From an uncultured Collinsella sp. (GTDB lineage: Bacteria; Actinomycetota; Coriobacteriia; Coriobacteriales; Coriobacteriaceae), in contig CALDWI010000049.1 in the NCBI GenBank assembly GCA_937923795.1, forward strand, positions 1 through 63,123: 63,123 nt of DNA. Direction: 5' to 3'. The translations under genes and the position numbers were made by a program. The notes below the pieces were generated by a model. It had not been told where the DNA came from. It was given only the letters and a program-made list of their open reading frames with translations, and did no database searches. Below, piece by piece: positions 51,272 through 60,421 of the stretch; position 1 is the stretch's first letter; every line of letters starts with the position of its first letter.

Positions 51272-52735
51272 ATGACGAAGACCAAGGCACAGCAGATTAT
51301 GGCGGCGACCGAGGCTCGCGCGGCTGACGACGTCACCGCAGCCATCAAAGATATCGCTACCGAGTTTGAACCATATATCATCAAGCAGCGCCGGCACTTC
51401 CATAAGCACCCGGAGCTGAGCCTTGCCGAGGAGCGCACGACCTCCGACATCGCCAACCAGCTCGACGCCATGAATATCCCCTACGAGCGTCCGCTCAAGA
51501 CCGGCTTGGTGGCAACGCTTCGCGGTACCGCGCCGGATGCCTACCGCGAGGACGGCACGCCACGCCGCCGCATCCTGCTGCGCGCCGACATCGACGCCCT
51601 GCCCGTCACCGAGCAGACCGGCGAGGAGTTCGCCAGCGTCAACGAGGGCTGCATGCACGCCTGCGGCCACGACTGCCATATCGCCATGATGCTCGGAACG
51701 CTGCAGATCCTGCGCCATATGACCGACGACATCCACGGCGAAGTCCGCATCGTCTTCCAGCCCAGCGAGGAAAACGGCCAGGGCGCCAAGCTCATGATCG
51801 GCACGGGTGTGCTCGACGGCGTCGATGGCGCCTACGCCGCGCACATCTGGAGCGAGGTCGACGCCGGCACCGTGAGCTGCGAGCCCGGACCGCGCATGGC
51901 CAATACCGACTGGTTCCGTATCGACGTACGCGGCACCTCGTGCCACGGCGCCATGCCCCAGCGCGGTCACGACGCCGTTATGGTGGCCGCAGAGATCGTC
52001 AACGCCCTGCAGACCATCGTCTCGCGCGAGATCAGCCCCTACGAGCCGGCTGTCATCACCGTCGGCGAGCTGCACGGCGGCACCGCACGCAACGTTATCG
52101 CCGGCACGGCCTACCTCGCCGGCACGGTGCGCACCTACGGCGATTCGACCCACGAGGAAATGCCGGAGCTCATGCGCCGCATCGTGGAGCATACCGCGGC
52201 CGCCTTGGGCGCCGAGGCAGAGCTCACCGACTACACCATCGCCAACTACAAGGTCGAAAACGACGCGGCCTCGAGCGAGCGCTGCCGTCAGGCTGTAATT
52301 AAGTGTCTGGGCCCCGCCGGCCAAGGCCATTATCGCGGCACGCTTTCGGGCGAGGATTTTTCGGAGTACCTGCGTCGCGTACCGGGCGTGCTCGCCTTTG
52401 TAGGTACGCGCAACCCCAAGATTGGCGCCACGTACGCCCAACATTCCTGCTTCTACAAGATCGACGAGACCGTGCTGGCAAAGGGCTCCATGGTGGCCGC
52501 CCAGTATGCTATCGACTTTTTGGCCGAGCCCACGCAAGAGGAGCTCGACGGCCCCGCGATTACCGCGGTCGCCGAAACCAACCCCGATCTGGCCGCCAAG
52601 TTGCGCTCTGCCAAGGCGACGACCGCCGAGGCTCGCGACGCCATCCATGATGCCCGAACGGCTCGCCATGCCGCGATCAAGGGCATCCACGACGCACGCG
52701 CTGCTGCACGCCGTGAGGAGAAGCACGACGAGTAA
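51272..52735 (+). CDS. M20-family amidohydrolase/peptidase
   Basis: A 487-residue protein. The catalytic M20D-type core (about 30-415) shows LLRADIDALPV, the metal motif MHACGHDCHIAMML, QPSEENGQGAKLM and GTSCHGAMPQRGHDAV. Relatives cleave N-acyl amino acids or indole conjugates; the substrate is not clear. After the core, about 60 residues form an Ala/Arg-rich charged helix (RSAKATTAEARDAIHDARTA), unusual for the family. The start at 51272 has AAGGAG upstream. It is one of the few plus-strand genes here. Confidence 0.88.
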   Translation: MTKTKAQQIMAATEARAADDVTAAIKDIATEFEPYIIKQRRHFHKHPELSLAEERTTSDIANQLDAMNIPYERPLKTGLVATLRGTAPDAYREDGTPRRRILLRADIDALPVTEQTGEEFASVNEGCMHACGHDCHIAMMLGTLQILRHMTDDIHGEVRIVFQPSEENGQGAKLMIGTGVLDGVDGAYAAHIWSEVDAGTVSCEPGPRMANTDWFRIDVRGTSCHGAMPQRGHDAVMVAAEIVNALQTIVSREISPYEPAVITVGELHGGTARNVIAGTAYLAGTVRTYGDSTHEEMPELMRRIVEHTAAALGAEAELTDYTIANYKVENDAASSERCRQAVIKCLGPAGQGHYRGTLSGEDFSEYLRRVPGVLAFVGTRNPKIGATYAQHSCFYKIDETVLAKGSMVAAQYAIDFLAEPTQEELDGPAITAVAETNPDLAAKLRSAKATTAEARDAIHDARTARHAAIKGIHDARAAARREEKHDE

Positions 52736-52781
52736 TCGATTCGCTGGCATCTCGCAGTCATAGCCACATCGCGATGTCAAA

Positions 52782-52815
52782 GCGGGGGCGGACGTTTCGA
52801 CACGTCCGCCCCCGC
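52782..52815. terminator. Terminator after the M20 peptidase gene
   Basis: Perfect 14-bp stem GCGGGGGCGGACGT/ACGTCCGCCCCCGC with a 6-nt loop between convergent genes; TCATTCTT follows on the plus strand. Confidence 0.75.
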
Positions 52816-52875
52816 TCATTCTTCAAGCGCTATTTCTACTATTTCTACCCCGTCCCCAAATGGCAGACGGCATGA

Positions 52876-54207
52876 CTACTCGTCCTGAGGTTCCTCGTCG
52901 GAGCTTGGCTCGGACGCCGACTCAGGTGCAGGTGCCGGCTCAGGCTCAGGCTCAGGCGCAGGCTCAAGCTCAGATGCCGTCTCAGACTCGGGCGCCGGTT
53001 CAGGCTCGGGCGCCGGCTCAGGCTCGGTCGCGGGAGCGGGTGCAGGTGCCGGCTCAGGCTTGGGCTCGGACTCAGGTGCGGGCTCGGCATCCGGAGCGCT
53101 GTAACCCGAGGGAGCGGACTTCTTCTCGAAGGGCAATACAAAAGTCAGGACGTCGTCCTTGTCCTCGTCGGCCCACTCGCTTGCATAACGTGCAACCCAA
53201 TAGCCAACGGCACGGTGCTTGAGCATCTTGCCAAAGACCGTAAGAAATACGGTGACGAAAGCGACCAGCACCAAGAACAGCGCGAGCGTGACGCCACCGC
53301 CGGTAACAATTGCCTCAATACCCGTAGGACGATAGTAGTAGCTATACATACCGACAGAGGCAATGGCGCCAAAGACGACCGTCAAGATCCATGTGACAAC
53401 GTTGGCGACCAGGCCCGTCAAAAACTCGGGGAGGAACGAAGCACAGAACAGCTTGGTCTTGTTGTGCTTAAACGCCGCCCAGACCTTATCGAGCGAAAAC
53501 GCGCTCTCGACACGCCCGGTCACCGCAAAGTGCATCACGGCGATGTCGGCGAACATCTTAAAGAAGACACCCAGAATCGCCGAGGCAATTAGCGCCAGGA
53601 CAAGCAGGCCAAGCGAACCGAACAGCGCAGCCTCGAGCGCATAAGAACCGTAATAAGAATACGAGCCCGCAGCGCCAATTACCACGCCCTCCACCAGCGA
53701 AAGCACTACACCGATAACGGGAATGGCAGCGATAACCTCGAGCACGACCGAAATAACGCTCGAAAAGACTCCGAGACCAAACGACGTGGAACGCATCAGC
53801 GGACGATCCATGCCGTCATCGATCTTAAGCGACAGATCGCGACCCCACTCGATGCCAAAGCCGGAACCGCACACGCTCGCAATGCAAGCTGCCAAAAAGC
53901 CGATGACAGCCGCAATGCCGCCAATAACGGGAATAAACAACACGAGCACTGACACAACGCAAATCAGCGCCGGCAAAAACGCGATTTGGCATACACGCTG
54001 AAGCACGCCCGGAGTCTTGGTCATATCTTGGAACGCCTGAGCCACACAGCCCTTTGGCGCATTCGCCACGGGCGGTTGCGGAACAAACTGCTGGGGCTGA
54101 GGCTGTCCCTGGGGAGCGGGGCCAGCGGCACCGGCATTAGGAGCACCACACACGCCGCAGAACTTGTCGTTATCGCCCATGGGGGCGCCGCACTGCGAGC
54201 AGAACAT
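52876..54207 (-). CDS. Zinc-ribbon, DUF4013-like membrane protein with Pro-Glu tail
   Basis: A 443-residue protein. Residues 1-23 are a zinc ribbon (FCSQCGAPMGDNDKFCGVCG, four cysteines), followed by a Pro/Gln linker. Six or more hydrophobic segments (about 75-360) with GxxxG-rich helices resemble DUF4013. The last about 75 residues are a Pro/Glu/Ala low-complexity tail (repeats of PEPAPAP). Function is unknown. The start at 54207 is set by AAGGGATG upstream and by the zinc ribbon itself. Confidence 0.75.
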   Translation of the reverse strand: MFCSQCGAPMGDNDKFCGVCGAPNAGAAGPAPQGQPQPQQFVPQPPVANAPKGCVAQAFQDMTKTPGVLQRVCQIAFLPALICVVSVLVLFIPVIGGIAAVIGFLAACIASVCGSGFGIEWGRDLSLKIDDGMDRPLMRSTSFGLGVFSSVISVVLEVIAAIPVIGVVLSLVEGVVIGAAGSYSYYGSYALEAALFGSLGLLVLALIASAILGVFFKMFADIAVMHFAVTGRVESAFSLDKVWAAFKHNKTKLFCASFLPEFLTGLVANVVTWILTVVFGAIASVGMYSYYYRPTGIEAIVTGGGVTLALFLVLVAFVTVFLTVFGKMLKHRAVGYWVARYASEWADEDKDDVLTFVLPFEKKSAPSGYSAPDAEPAPESEPKPEPAPAPAPATEPEPAPEPEPAPESETASELEPAPEPEPEPAPAPESASEPSSDEEPQDE

Positions 54208-54356
54208 AGAATCATCCCTTCGTATCTTGAACGAATCACTTGGATCGCAAACGTTGTCTTTAGCATCATTATTGCCCAATGTGGGGTCAAATACTCAAAG
54301 ATGACCGATTTGCAAGGTACACGGCGCCAGCAGGCGGTTCGTTGAATACGTCTGTG

Positions 54357-55379
54357 CTAGTTCGTTCCGCGGAAGCCCTTGCCGACGATCTCGGAGCTGT
54401 CGACAATCGTGATAAAGGCACCCGGATCGACCTCGCGCGCATAGCGGCGCAGTTGCACGGCCTCGCGACGGCTCAGCACGCTCATGATCACCGTCACGCA
54501 CTTGCCCGAGAAGGCACCGTAACCGCGGCTGATGGTCGCCGTGCGGTTGAGATGCTTGACGATAAACTCCTCGACCTTAAGGGGCTCGGAACAAATGACT
54601 GTGCAGACCTTACGAAGGTGAATGCTCTCGATGGCCTTGTCGACCACAAGCGTCTTGGCAAACAGGCCGAGCACGCAATACAGACCGACACGCGGGCCAT
54701 ACAAAAAGGCCGCGATGGCCACGATGCCGATATCGACCAACAGCAGGGCACGACCAATCTCGAGCGTGGTGCGGCGTTTGAGGATCATAGCGAGAATGTC
54801 CGTGCCGCCCGTCGAGGCGCCAATATCAAAGACAATGGCGCTGCCGAGCGCCGGCAGGATCACGGCAAAGCACAGGTCAAGCCACATATCGCCCGTCATC
54901 GAGACATCAGTCGGGATAAAGAGCTCAAACAGCGAAACATAGGCCGAAAGCGCAAACGAGGCGAAGACGCTCCAAAGAATCGCCTTGCGTTCCAAAAAGA
55001 TAAAGCCCAAGACGACGAGAACCGCGTTGATAATCCACATAAAAACGCCGACGGGCAGGGTCGGGAACAGCGTGGACAGAATGACCGACACGCCCGAGGT
55101 GCCGCCAAAAGCAAAGTGATTAGGGGTTTTAAACGCAACGATGGCGAAGGCCGTAAGAATCAGGCCCAGATTGAGCTCGGCAAAAAAGCGCGGGAAGCCC
55201 GGCTCCTGGCTGCGCTTTTGACCGACACGCTCGCCGCGCTCGATATCGGTGCGATCAACCACGCGCTCCATCGGCACCACGGGAGGACGATGCACCTCCT
55301 CGGCAGCACGCGATGCCGCCTCTGCCGCGGCGGCCTCAATCGCCCATGCCTTGCTTTCTGTTTCGTGCTCGTCGGCCAT
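54357..55379 (-). CDS. YitT family membrane protein
   Basis: A 340-residue protein with an Ala/Glu-rich soluble N-terminus (about 1-60), five to six membrane helices (ucpA/DUF161 region, FGGTSGVSVI, GASTGGTDILAMI) and a C-terminal DUF2179 domain (GYGAFSGKCVTVIMSVLSRRE). The role of YitT proteins is not settled. It appears monocistronic. Confidence 0.85.
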   Translation of the reverse strand: MADEHETESKAWAIEAAAAEAASRAAEEVHRPPVVPMERVVDRTDIERGERVGQKRSQEPGFPRFFAELNLGLILTAFAIVAFKTPNHFAFGGTSGVSVILSTLFPTLPVGVFMWIINAVLVVLGFIFLERKAILWSVFASFALSAYVSLFELFIPTDVSMTGDMWLDLCFAVILPALGSAIVFDIGASTGGTDILAMILKRRTTLEIGRALLLVDIGIVAIAAFLYGPRVGLYCVLGLFAKTLVVDKAIESIHLRKVCTVICSEPLKVEEFIVKHLNRTATISRGYGAFSGKCVTVIMSVLSRREAVQLRRYAREVDPGAFITIVDSSEIVGKGFRGTN

Positions 55380-55497
55380 TACGGCAACCCCTCGTTAACA
55401 ATTTGGAAACAATGCGCCCATTAGGGTAACGCGGAACGCGACGATTGCAACCCCTAGTTAGACGAGCGGTATGCCCACATCGGGGGGCATACAAATA

Positions 55498-55536
55498 ACG
55501 GCCGGCCACGCTTTTGCTTGCGCGGTCGGCCGTTTA
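55498..55536 (-). terminator. Terminator after asp23
   Basis: AACGGCCG and CGGCCGTT arms with an inner imperfect GC stem; TATTTG follows on the minus strand. It lies just beyond the stop-codon hairpin. Confidence 0.65.
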
Positions 55537-55554
55537 ACGTTTTCGCAGATAAAG

Positions 55555-55587
55555 CCTGCCAAAACAAACCTGTCCCTTTTTGGAAGG
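55555..55587 (-). repeat. Stop-codon hairpin with GGGACAGG loop (copy 3)
   Basis: Ten-position stem CCTTCCAAAA/TTTTGGCAGG with one mismatch, immediately after the asp23 TAA. On the minus strand the loop and the following TTTATCTGCG tail are nearly identical to the rph copy at 29369-29405. Confidence 0.85.
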
Positions 55588-56103
55588 TTACTCGTGCTGG
55601 CTGGTGCGGTGCTCGTACTCCTCGGGGGTGATGACGTCCTCGATGCGCAGGTTGACGCCCGCCACCTCAAGGCCGGTCATCGCGGCAAGGCGCTCGGTGA
55701 CACGTGCCTTGACATCGTCGAAGATCGCGGGCGCATAGGCGCCGTACTCGATAATGACGGAGATGTTGACGACCACGCGATTGTCATCGGTGACCTCGAC
55801 CGTCACGCCCTTGGTCAGATTCTCGGCACCAAACTGCTCCTGCACAAAGTGCATGAGGTTACCCTTCATGCCCAGAACGTGCGGAACCTCGCGGGTGGCC
55901 ATGGCAACGATCTTCTCGATCACACCGTTGGAATAGGTCAGCGAGTCCTCGGACTCGTCCGCTTCCTCGTCATCCTCATCCACATCGGACTCGGCCTCGA
56001 CGAGCGCCTCATCCTCGAGCGTTACGTCCTCGGCCTCGGCGACGACCGCCTCGTTCTCCTCGAGCTCGGTATCGGCCACATCGACCTTCGTATTAAAAGC
56101 CAT
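55588..56103 (-). CDS. Asp23/Gls24 family envelope stress protein
   Basis: A 171-residue protein. An acidic N-terminal region (about 1-55, Glu/Asp-rich) precedes the Asp23 domain (SNGVIEKIVAMATREVPHV ... VSVIIEYG-like strand). Asp23 of Staphylococcus coats the inner membrane via AmaP. The gene ends in the stop-codon hairpin and follows the DUF2273-like gene, so all three components of an AmaP-Asp23 unit are present. Confidence 0.9.
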   Translation of the reverse strand: MAFNTKVDVADTELEENEAVVAEAEDVTLEDEALVEAESDVDEDDEEADESEDSLTYSNGVIEKIVAMATREVPHVLGMKGNLMHFVQEQFGAENLTKGVTVEVTDDNRVVVNISVIIEYGAYAPAIFDDVKARVTERLAAMTGLEVAGVNLRIEDVITPEEYEHRTSQHE

Positions 56104-56147
56104 GGTTCCTCCTTATGCCTGCCGCAGATGCGACAGTCGAATACATA

Positions 56148-56525
56148 TTAGCGGCCGCTAAACAGACGGCCGAAGAAGTTGACGATCCCGTTCTCGCCGT
56201 CGCGAATTTGGCCGATCACAGCGCCGATCAACACGAAGAATGCAATGACGAGCGTGTCCCACAGGCCGAGCGTGAGCACCAACACGGCGAGGACAAAGCC
56301 AGCGACGGCGCCGAGCGTGGTGTTGGGATGACGCACAGCATAGCTCCAGATGGCAGCGCCCGTACCCTTGATGAGACCCATAGCCTCGTCAAAATCCGCG
56401 GCTGCCGCGTCTTGCAACTCGGTTGCCTCTGCTTTGGAATCAACAGGTTCGCTCGCCGGTGTGGCGCTCTGGTCAATCGTCAGGCGCGGCGTACGAGCGG
56501 TCTTATCTTGATTGGTATCACTCAC
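56148..56525 (-). CDS. DUF2273-like small membrane protein
   Basis: A 125-residue protein with a polar N-terminus and two C-terminal hydrophobic helices (about 73-112, TTLGAVAGFVLAVLVLTLGLW), ending FFGRLFSGR as in DUF2273 proteins of Asp23 operons. A GTG start at 56525 is preferred: GGAGG lies 6-7 nt upstream and it overlaps the amaP stop by 8 nt. Confidence 0.8.
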   Translation of the reverse strand: MSDTNQDKTARTPRLTIDQSATPASEPVDSKAEATELQDAAAADFDEAMGLIKGTGAAIWSYAVRHPNTTLGAVAGFVLAVLVLTLGLWDTLVIAFFVLIGAVIGQIRDGENGIVNFFGRLFSGR

Positions 56526-57063
56526 CGGAAACCTCCACGGTCTGGACGGTAGTCTTGGACGGCAAAAAACGAACGCGTGCGGTCGTGCCCGGCGTGCCAA
56601 GCATGGTGTCGCAAGCTTCCTCGATGCGCTGTTGCATCGCGGTAGCCAAAGATGCCACGTCCTTATCGTCAAGCGCGATAGCCTCGACCTTAAATCGGAC
56701 GTGCGAATCGTCGGAACCTTGGACGCGGGCCTCGACATGCTCGACCATCACGCGATCGTCGCGCTCTGCCGCAGTGCGAGCGCACGAAGAAAGCGCCGCA
56801 AGGGTAACCTCGATATTGCGCTCTCCCGCCGGATGCACACAGGACGGCTCGCGACGAGCAAACATCAGGCGGAAGAAGCTTACCAGCACGCCGATCGCCA
56901 CAACTCCGCCGCATGCCGTCACGACAATGCGCGGCATGGGGTCGCGCATCAGCAGCATAAAGCGATACGTATACGGCCCCCAAAACTGGCAGACAAGCGT
57001 ACCCAGCGCCACGATGGTGGCGGCAAGATACACGATCGCTAGGGCTCGTTTGAGTACGCGCAC
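56518..57063 (-). CDS. amaP: AmaP-like alkaline-shock membrane anchor
   Basis: A 181-residue protein with two N-terminal membrane helices (about 7-25 and 43-63) and a soluble alpha/beta domain resembling Asp23 (RNIEVTLAALSSCARTAAE ... VRFKVEAIALDD). AmaP recruits Asp23 to the membrane in Staphylococcus. It starts with GTG and is first of three overlapping or adjacent genes. The terminator at 57123-57160 separates it from yebC. Confidence 0.82.
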   Translation of the reverse strand: MRVLKRALAIVYLAATIVALGTLVCQFWGPYTYRFMLLMRDPMPRIVVTACGGVVAIGVLVSFFRLMFARREPSCVHPAGERNIEVTLAALSSCARTAAERDDRVMVEHVEARVQGSDDSHVRFKVEAIALDDKDVASLATAMQQRIEEACDTMLGTPGTTARVRFLPSKTTVQTVEVSGE

Positions 57064-57122
57064 GTGGCGCTCCCTTCAAATCTCGGCTCTCGAAATGCAA
57101 AACGGTTCGCATCATTATAAAA

Positions 57123-57160
57123 GAGCCGGGTCCGGTGCTCTACGCACGCGGATCCGGCTC
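57123..57160 (-). terminator. Terminator after yebC
   Basis: GAGCCGGATCC/GGACCCGGCTC stem followed by TTTTATA on the minus strand. Confidence 0.82.
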
Positions 57161-57229
57161 ATCTATTCCACGAGGCTTGCATGCTCGCTTCATTATGCCC
57201 AGATATGCACGGCTTAACCCGTGCGGGCG

Positions 57230-58036
57230 CTACTCCTCCTCGAGGGCAGCGATGACCTCGTCGGTCATGTCCATGGTGCTGTAAACATCCTGGACGTCGT
57301 CGAGCTCCTCAAGACGGTCGATGAGGCGCTGGACCTTCTTGGCGTCGGCGCCAGAAACTTCGGTCGGGGTGGTCGGGACCATGGTGGTCTCGGAGCCCTT
57401 GACCTGGACGCCCTGCTCCTCGAGCGCCTTGGAGACAGCCATAACGTCGTTGGCAGCGGTCCAGACGATCCACTCCTCGCCGGCGTCCTCGTAGTCCTCG
57501 CCACCGGCCTCGGCGATGGCCATCATGAACTCATCCTCGTCACCGGCAGGACCGTTGGCGATCATGGTCTCCTTCTTGGCGTTCTCGTCCAGGATCTCCT
57601 TGGCGACGACGATCTGGCCCTTGCGCTCAAACTGGAAGGCGACGGAGCCGGAGGTGCCCAGGTTGCCACCAGCGTGGGAGAAGGCGGAACGGACATCGGC
57701 GGCGGTACGGTTGCGGTTGTCGGTCAGGCAGTCGACGTAGACGGCGACACCGGCGGGACCGTAGCCCTCGTACACGATGTTCTCGTAGACGGCGGCATCG
57801 GCACCCGAACCGAAGGCCTTGTCGATAGCGGACTTGATCTTGTCCTTAGGCATGGACTGAGCCTTAGCCTTGGCAACAGCAGCGGCGAGGCTGGCGTTGT
57901 TCTCGGGCAGCGGGTCACCGCCGAGACGGGCAGCAACGGTGATGTTGCGGCTGAGCTTGGAGAAGAGGGCGGAACGCTTGGCGTCCTGCGCGCCCTTACG
58001 ATGCTTGGTTGTGGCCCACTTAGAGTGTCCGGACAT
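57230..58036 (-). CDS. yebC: YebC/PmpR-family (TACO1) regulator
   Basis: A 268-residue protein starting MSGHSKWATTKHRKGAQDAKR, the family signature, with AVYENIVYEGYGPAGVAVYV in the middle. Such proteins act as DNA-binding regulators or as ribosome factors easing translation of proline stretches. It is somewhat longer than the usual 240-250 residues, with an acidic C-terminus. It is monocistronic. Confidence 0.93.
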   Translation of the reverse strand: MSGHSKWATTKHRKGAQDAKRSALFSKLSRNITVAARLGGDPLPENNASLAAAVAKAKAQSMPKDKIKSAIDKAFGSGADAAVYENIVYEGYGPAGVAVYVDCLTDNRNRTAADVRSAFSHAGGNLGTSGSVAFQFERKGQIVVAKEILDENAKKETMIANGPAGDEDEFMMAIAEAGGEDYEDAGEEWIVWTAANDVMAVSKALEEQGVQVKGSETTMVPTTPTEVSGADAKKVQRLIDRLEELDDVQDVYSTMDMTDEVIAALEEE

Positions 58037-58166
58037 ACGTGTCTCCTATCGGTTTCGACCTAAAGCCCAGCGCAGATGCTCGGGCAATATAAACAAACGT
58101 CGTTATGATATACCTACGGGCCTGCGAGATAAACCCCAAAATGAAGGCGTCGTGATGATGACCCCT

Positions 58167-58199
58167 TTGGTGCAAAGAAACCTGACCCCAATGCACCAA
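58167..58199 (-). repeat. Stop-codon hairpin with GGGGTCAGG loop (copy 4)
   Basis: Eight-bp stem TTGGTGCA/TGCACCAA, one base after the TAA of the DUF6020-type gene. On the minus strand the loop is TTGGGGTCAGGTTTCTT, one base different in the core from copy 1. Confidence 0.82.
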
Positions 58200-58200
58200 G

Positions 58201-60384
58201 TTAGGACCAGAGGAAGTCGCTGCGGGTGACGGTGGCGCCGATGGCGAAGGGCATGCAGGCGATGACCGGATACAGGTAGCGCATGTAAGTCGAGCCGTTG
58301 CACGGGCCAATCAGGCACACGGCGAGCACGCCCAGCAGCGGCACCCAAATGGCCAGCCCGCGCCACGAATGACGACGTAGCAGATAGACCACCACGGCGA
58401 TCATGATCCACACATAGGTGGCCGAGCTCATGGTGAGCGAGATAAACGGGATGCGCTGCACCGCCACACGGTATAGGTTGATCAGGTGGTCGCACCAGCG
58501 CACCACGTTGCTGTCTACCGGATGGAAGTCGAAGTATTTGAGGTTGTCGGGGCGCGCCATGATCTCGGCACTACGCGCCGTGCTGTAGACCCACGCATCG
58601 CGGGCACTCGGATAAAAGTAGCCGTAGTAGTTATTGATGAGCGCCGAGATATAGCACTCGGGATCCTTTTTGAACATCTGGGCCCATACCTCAAAATAGG
58701 CCTTGATGTCCTCTTGCGAGGCGTACTCGTTAAAGCAATTTTTGACGGCGTCCGACTTATCCGGGTTGTAACGGCGGCCCAGATTCTCGTACTTGAGTAC
58801 ACGGTCGATCACGGCACGCTCTTCGTCGGTCACCAAGCCGTCGCAAGGAGCCTCCACGATGGTGCCGTCCTCCTTAACCGTGGGGTTGACGCCCGAGTTG
58901 AGGCCGTCGTGCTTTTGGACGAAACGAGCCGTCTGCTGGAACGGAATTGAGAGGATTTCGCGCTTGGAACCAGGCGTGATATCGTGCGCCGGCATAAAGA
59001 CCTTGGTGAAGTACATATTAGAGGCAAGGCAGAGCGCGAGCACCGCGAGAACGCCAACCCAGCGGAAACGCGGGATGGCGCCCGAAGGCGCAGCACCAGT
59101 CTGCTTGGCTGCACGACGAGCCACATGCACGTCCCATACGCAAAACCCCGCCGCGATTACGCATGCCACCAGGGGAAACACCAGGCCGCCGTTGCGCAGA
59201 AACGTGGAACCCATGGCGCCCAGAGCGAGCAGCAGCCAGTCGTGGCGCGCAAAGAGCACGGGGGCTTTCTCGCCCGCTCGCTCGGCATTGGCATCGCGAC
59301 GGGGCAAGCCACATGCCACGAGCTTGACGGTCTGTACCAGCAGCACCAAGAACGCGTCGGCAAAGAGCACGTCTTTGGTGAGCAACGCCGCGTAGTTAGA
59401 GAACATCGGCATAAACGCAAAGAACAGCAGGATCGCACCGCGAACCGGCAGGCTCACGCCCAGTTTGCGCAGCGACGAAATGGAATAGGCCATGCAGGCA
59501 GCCGTGATGACGAACTGAGCACAGGTGTAGATGGCAAGACCCGCGTTAGCGCTGTTGAACAGCGAAAGCCCCAGCTGAACGCACGAGCCGATAATGGCCG
59601 TGTGCACTACGGGATGATGCCCGTTGAGCAGCACGTTGGGGTTGAGTAGGCGCAGGTAGTCGCTCGTGCCGTTGGGATAGTTGAACCACTGGCGAATCTG
59701 CGCGCCCGTATCTCCCATAAAAAGGCCAGGCAGCGAAGCGATGAGCGTGGGCGCCCAGGCGATCATAAGCACCAGGAAGGGCCCGGCAAAGGGATGGACC
59801 GAGAGCACGGCGTGAGTCACACGCCATACGCGGCCAAAGTGCGCTTCGGAAAACGGAATGCGCCGAGAGCTCAGCCAATCTAGACACTCAAAGGCAAGGT
59901 AGAAGGCAACGACCGCCAAGAGCATCCAGCCCGCGCCGCCAATCCAGGCGCAGATGATGCGGGCTTTGTCGCCAAGGACAATCTCGGCCGAGTCGGTGAG
60001 ATCGTAGCTGCGGCCAAACACCATGCAGATGGCGAAGAACAGCGACGGCAGAATGATCGATGGGCGCCAGGTGTCGCCACGGCCAAAGAACACGTAGCGA
60101 AACGGCAAGGTGAGCAGGCAGGCAAGTGCAAGCAGCATGACCGCGTCGGTATGGCCGGCAAACGAGAGGAGTACCTCGTAGCACACGTACAGCATGCCCG
60201 AGGCTTTGGGGTCAATCGCCAAGACTGCGTTGCTCGACACCGGGGCAGGATCGATGGAAAACGCCGTGGTCGCCAACAGCGCAAGCAAAAAAGCGATGAG
60301 TGTCTGCTTGGCGGGGTAGCGCTTAAACCAGACGATGCGAGCGGCATCGCGCGCAGCCGTTGTGGAGAGGTCGGAATCCTTCAC
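58201..60384 (-). CDS. DUF6020-type large membrane protein
   Basis: A 727-residue protein with 12 or more hydrophobic segments, interrupted by soluble loops (GLFMGDTGAQIRQWFNYPNG, LNGHHPVVHTAIIG) and a long region at about 480-600. The arrangement resembles DUF6020 proteins, which look like polytopic glycosyltransferases of the GT-C class. Donor and acceptor are unknown. It begins with GTG and is adjacent to lgt in the same direction. Confidence 0.75.
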   Translation of the reverse strand: MKDSDLSTTAARDAARIVWFKRYPAKQTLIAFLLALLATTAFSIDPAPVSSNAVLAIDPKASGMLYVCYEVLLSFAGHTDAVMLLALACLLTLPFRYVFFGRGDTWRPSIILPSLFFAICMVFGRSYDLTDSAEIVLGDKARIICAWIGGAGWMLLAVVAFYLAFECLDWLSSRRIPFSEAHFGRVWRVTHAVLSVHPFAGPFLVLMIAWAPTLIASLPGLFMGDTGAQIRQWFNYPNGTSDYLRLLNPNVLLNGHHPVVHTAIIGSCVQLGLSLFNSANAGLAIYTCAQFVITAACMAYSISSLRKLGVSLPVRGAILLFFAFMPMFSNYAALLTKDVLFADAFLVLLVQTVKLVACGLPRRDANAERAGEKAPVLFARHDWLLLALGAMGSTFLRNGGLVFPLVACVIAAGFCVWDVHVARRAAKQTGAAPSGAIPRFRWVGVLAVLALCLASNMYFTKVFMPAHDITPGSKREILSIPFQQTARFVQKHDGLNSGVNPTVKEDGTIVEAPCDGLVTDEERAVIDRVLKYENLGRRYNPDKSDAVKNCFNEYASQEDIKAYFEVWAQMFKKDPECYISALINNYYGYFYPSARDAWVYSTARSAEIMARPDNLKYFDFHPVDSNVVRWCDHLINLYRVAVQRIPFISLTMSSATYVWIMIAVVVYLLRRHSWRGLAIWVPLLGVLAVCLIGPCNGSTYMRYLYPVIACMPFAIGATVTRSDFLWS

Positions 60385-60421
60385 AGTCCGAAAGCCTTTC
60401 TAGAAACCTATCAAACTCGGC

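Noticed and set aside
51104..52819. N-terminal 572-codon extension of the amidohydrolase frame
   Set aside because: It is antisense to the well-supported M20 gene; a standard amidohydrolase start with a ribosome site lies at 51103.
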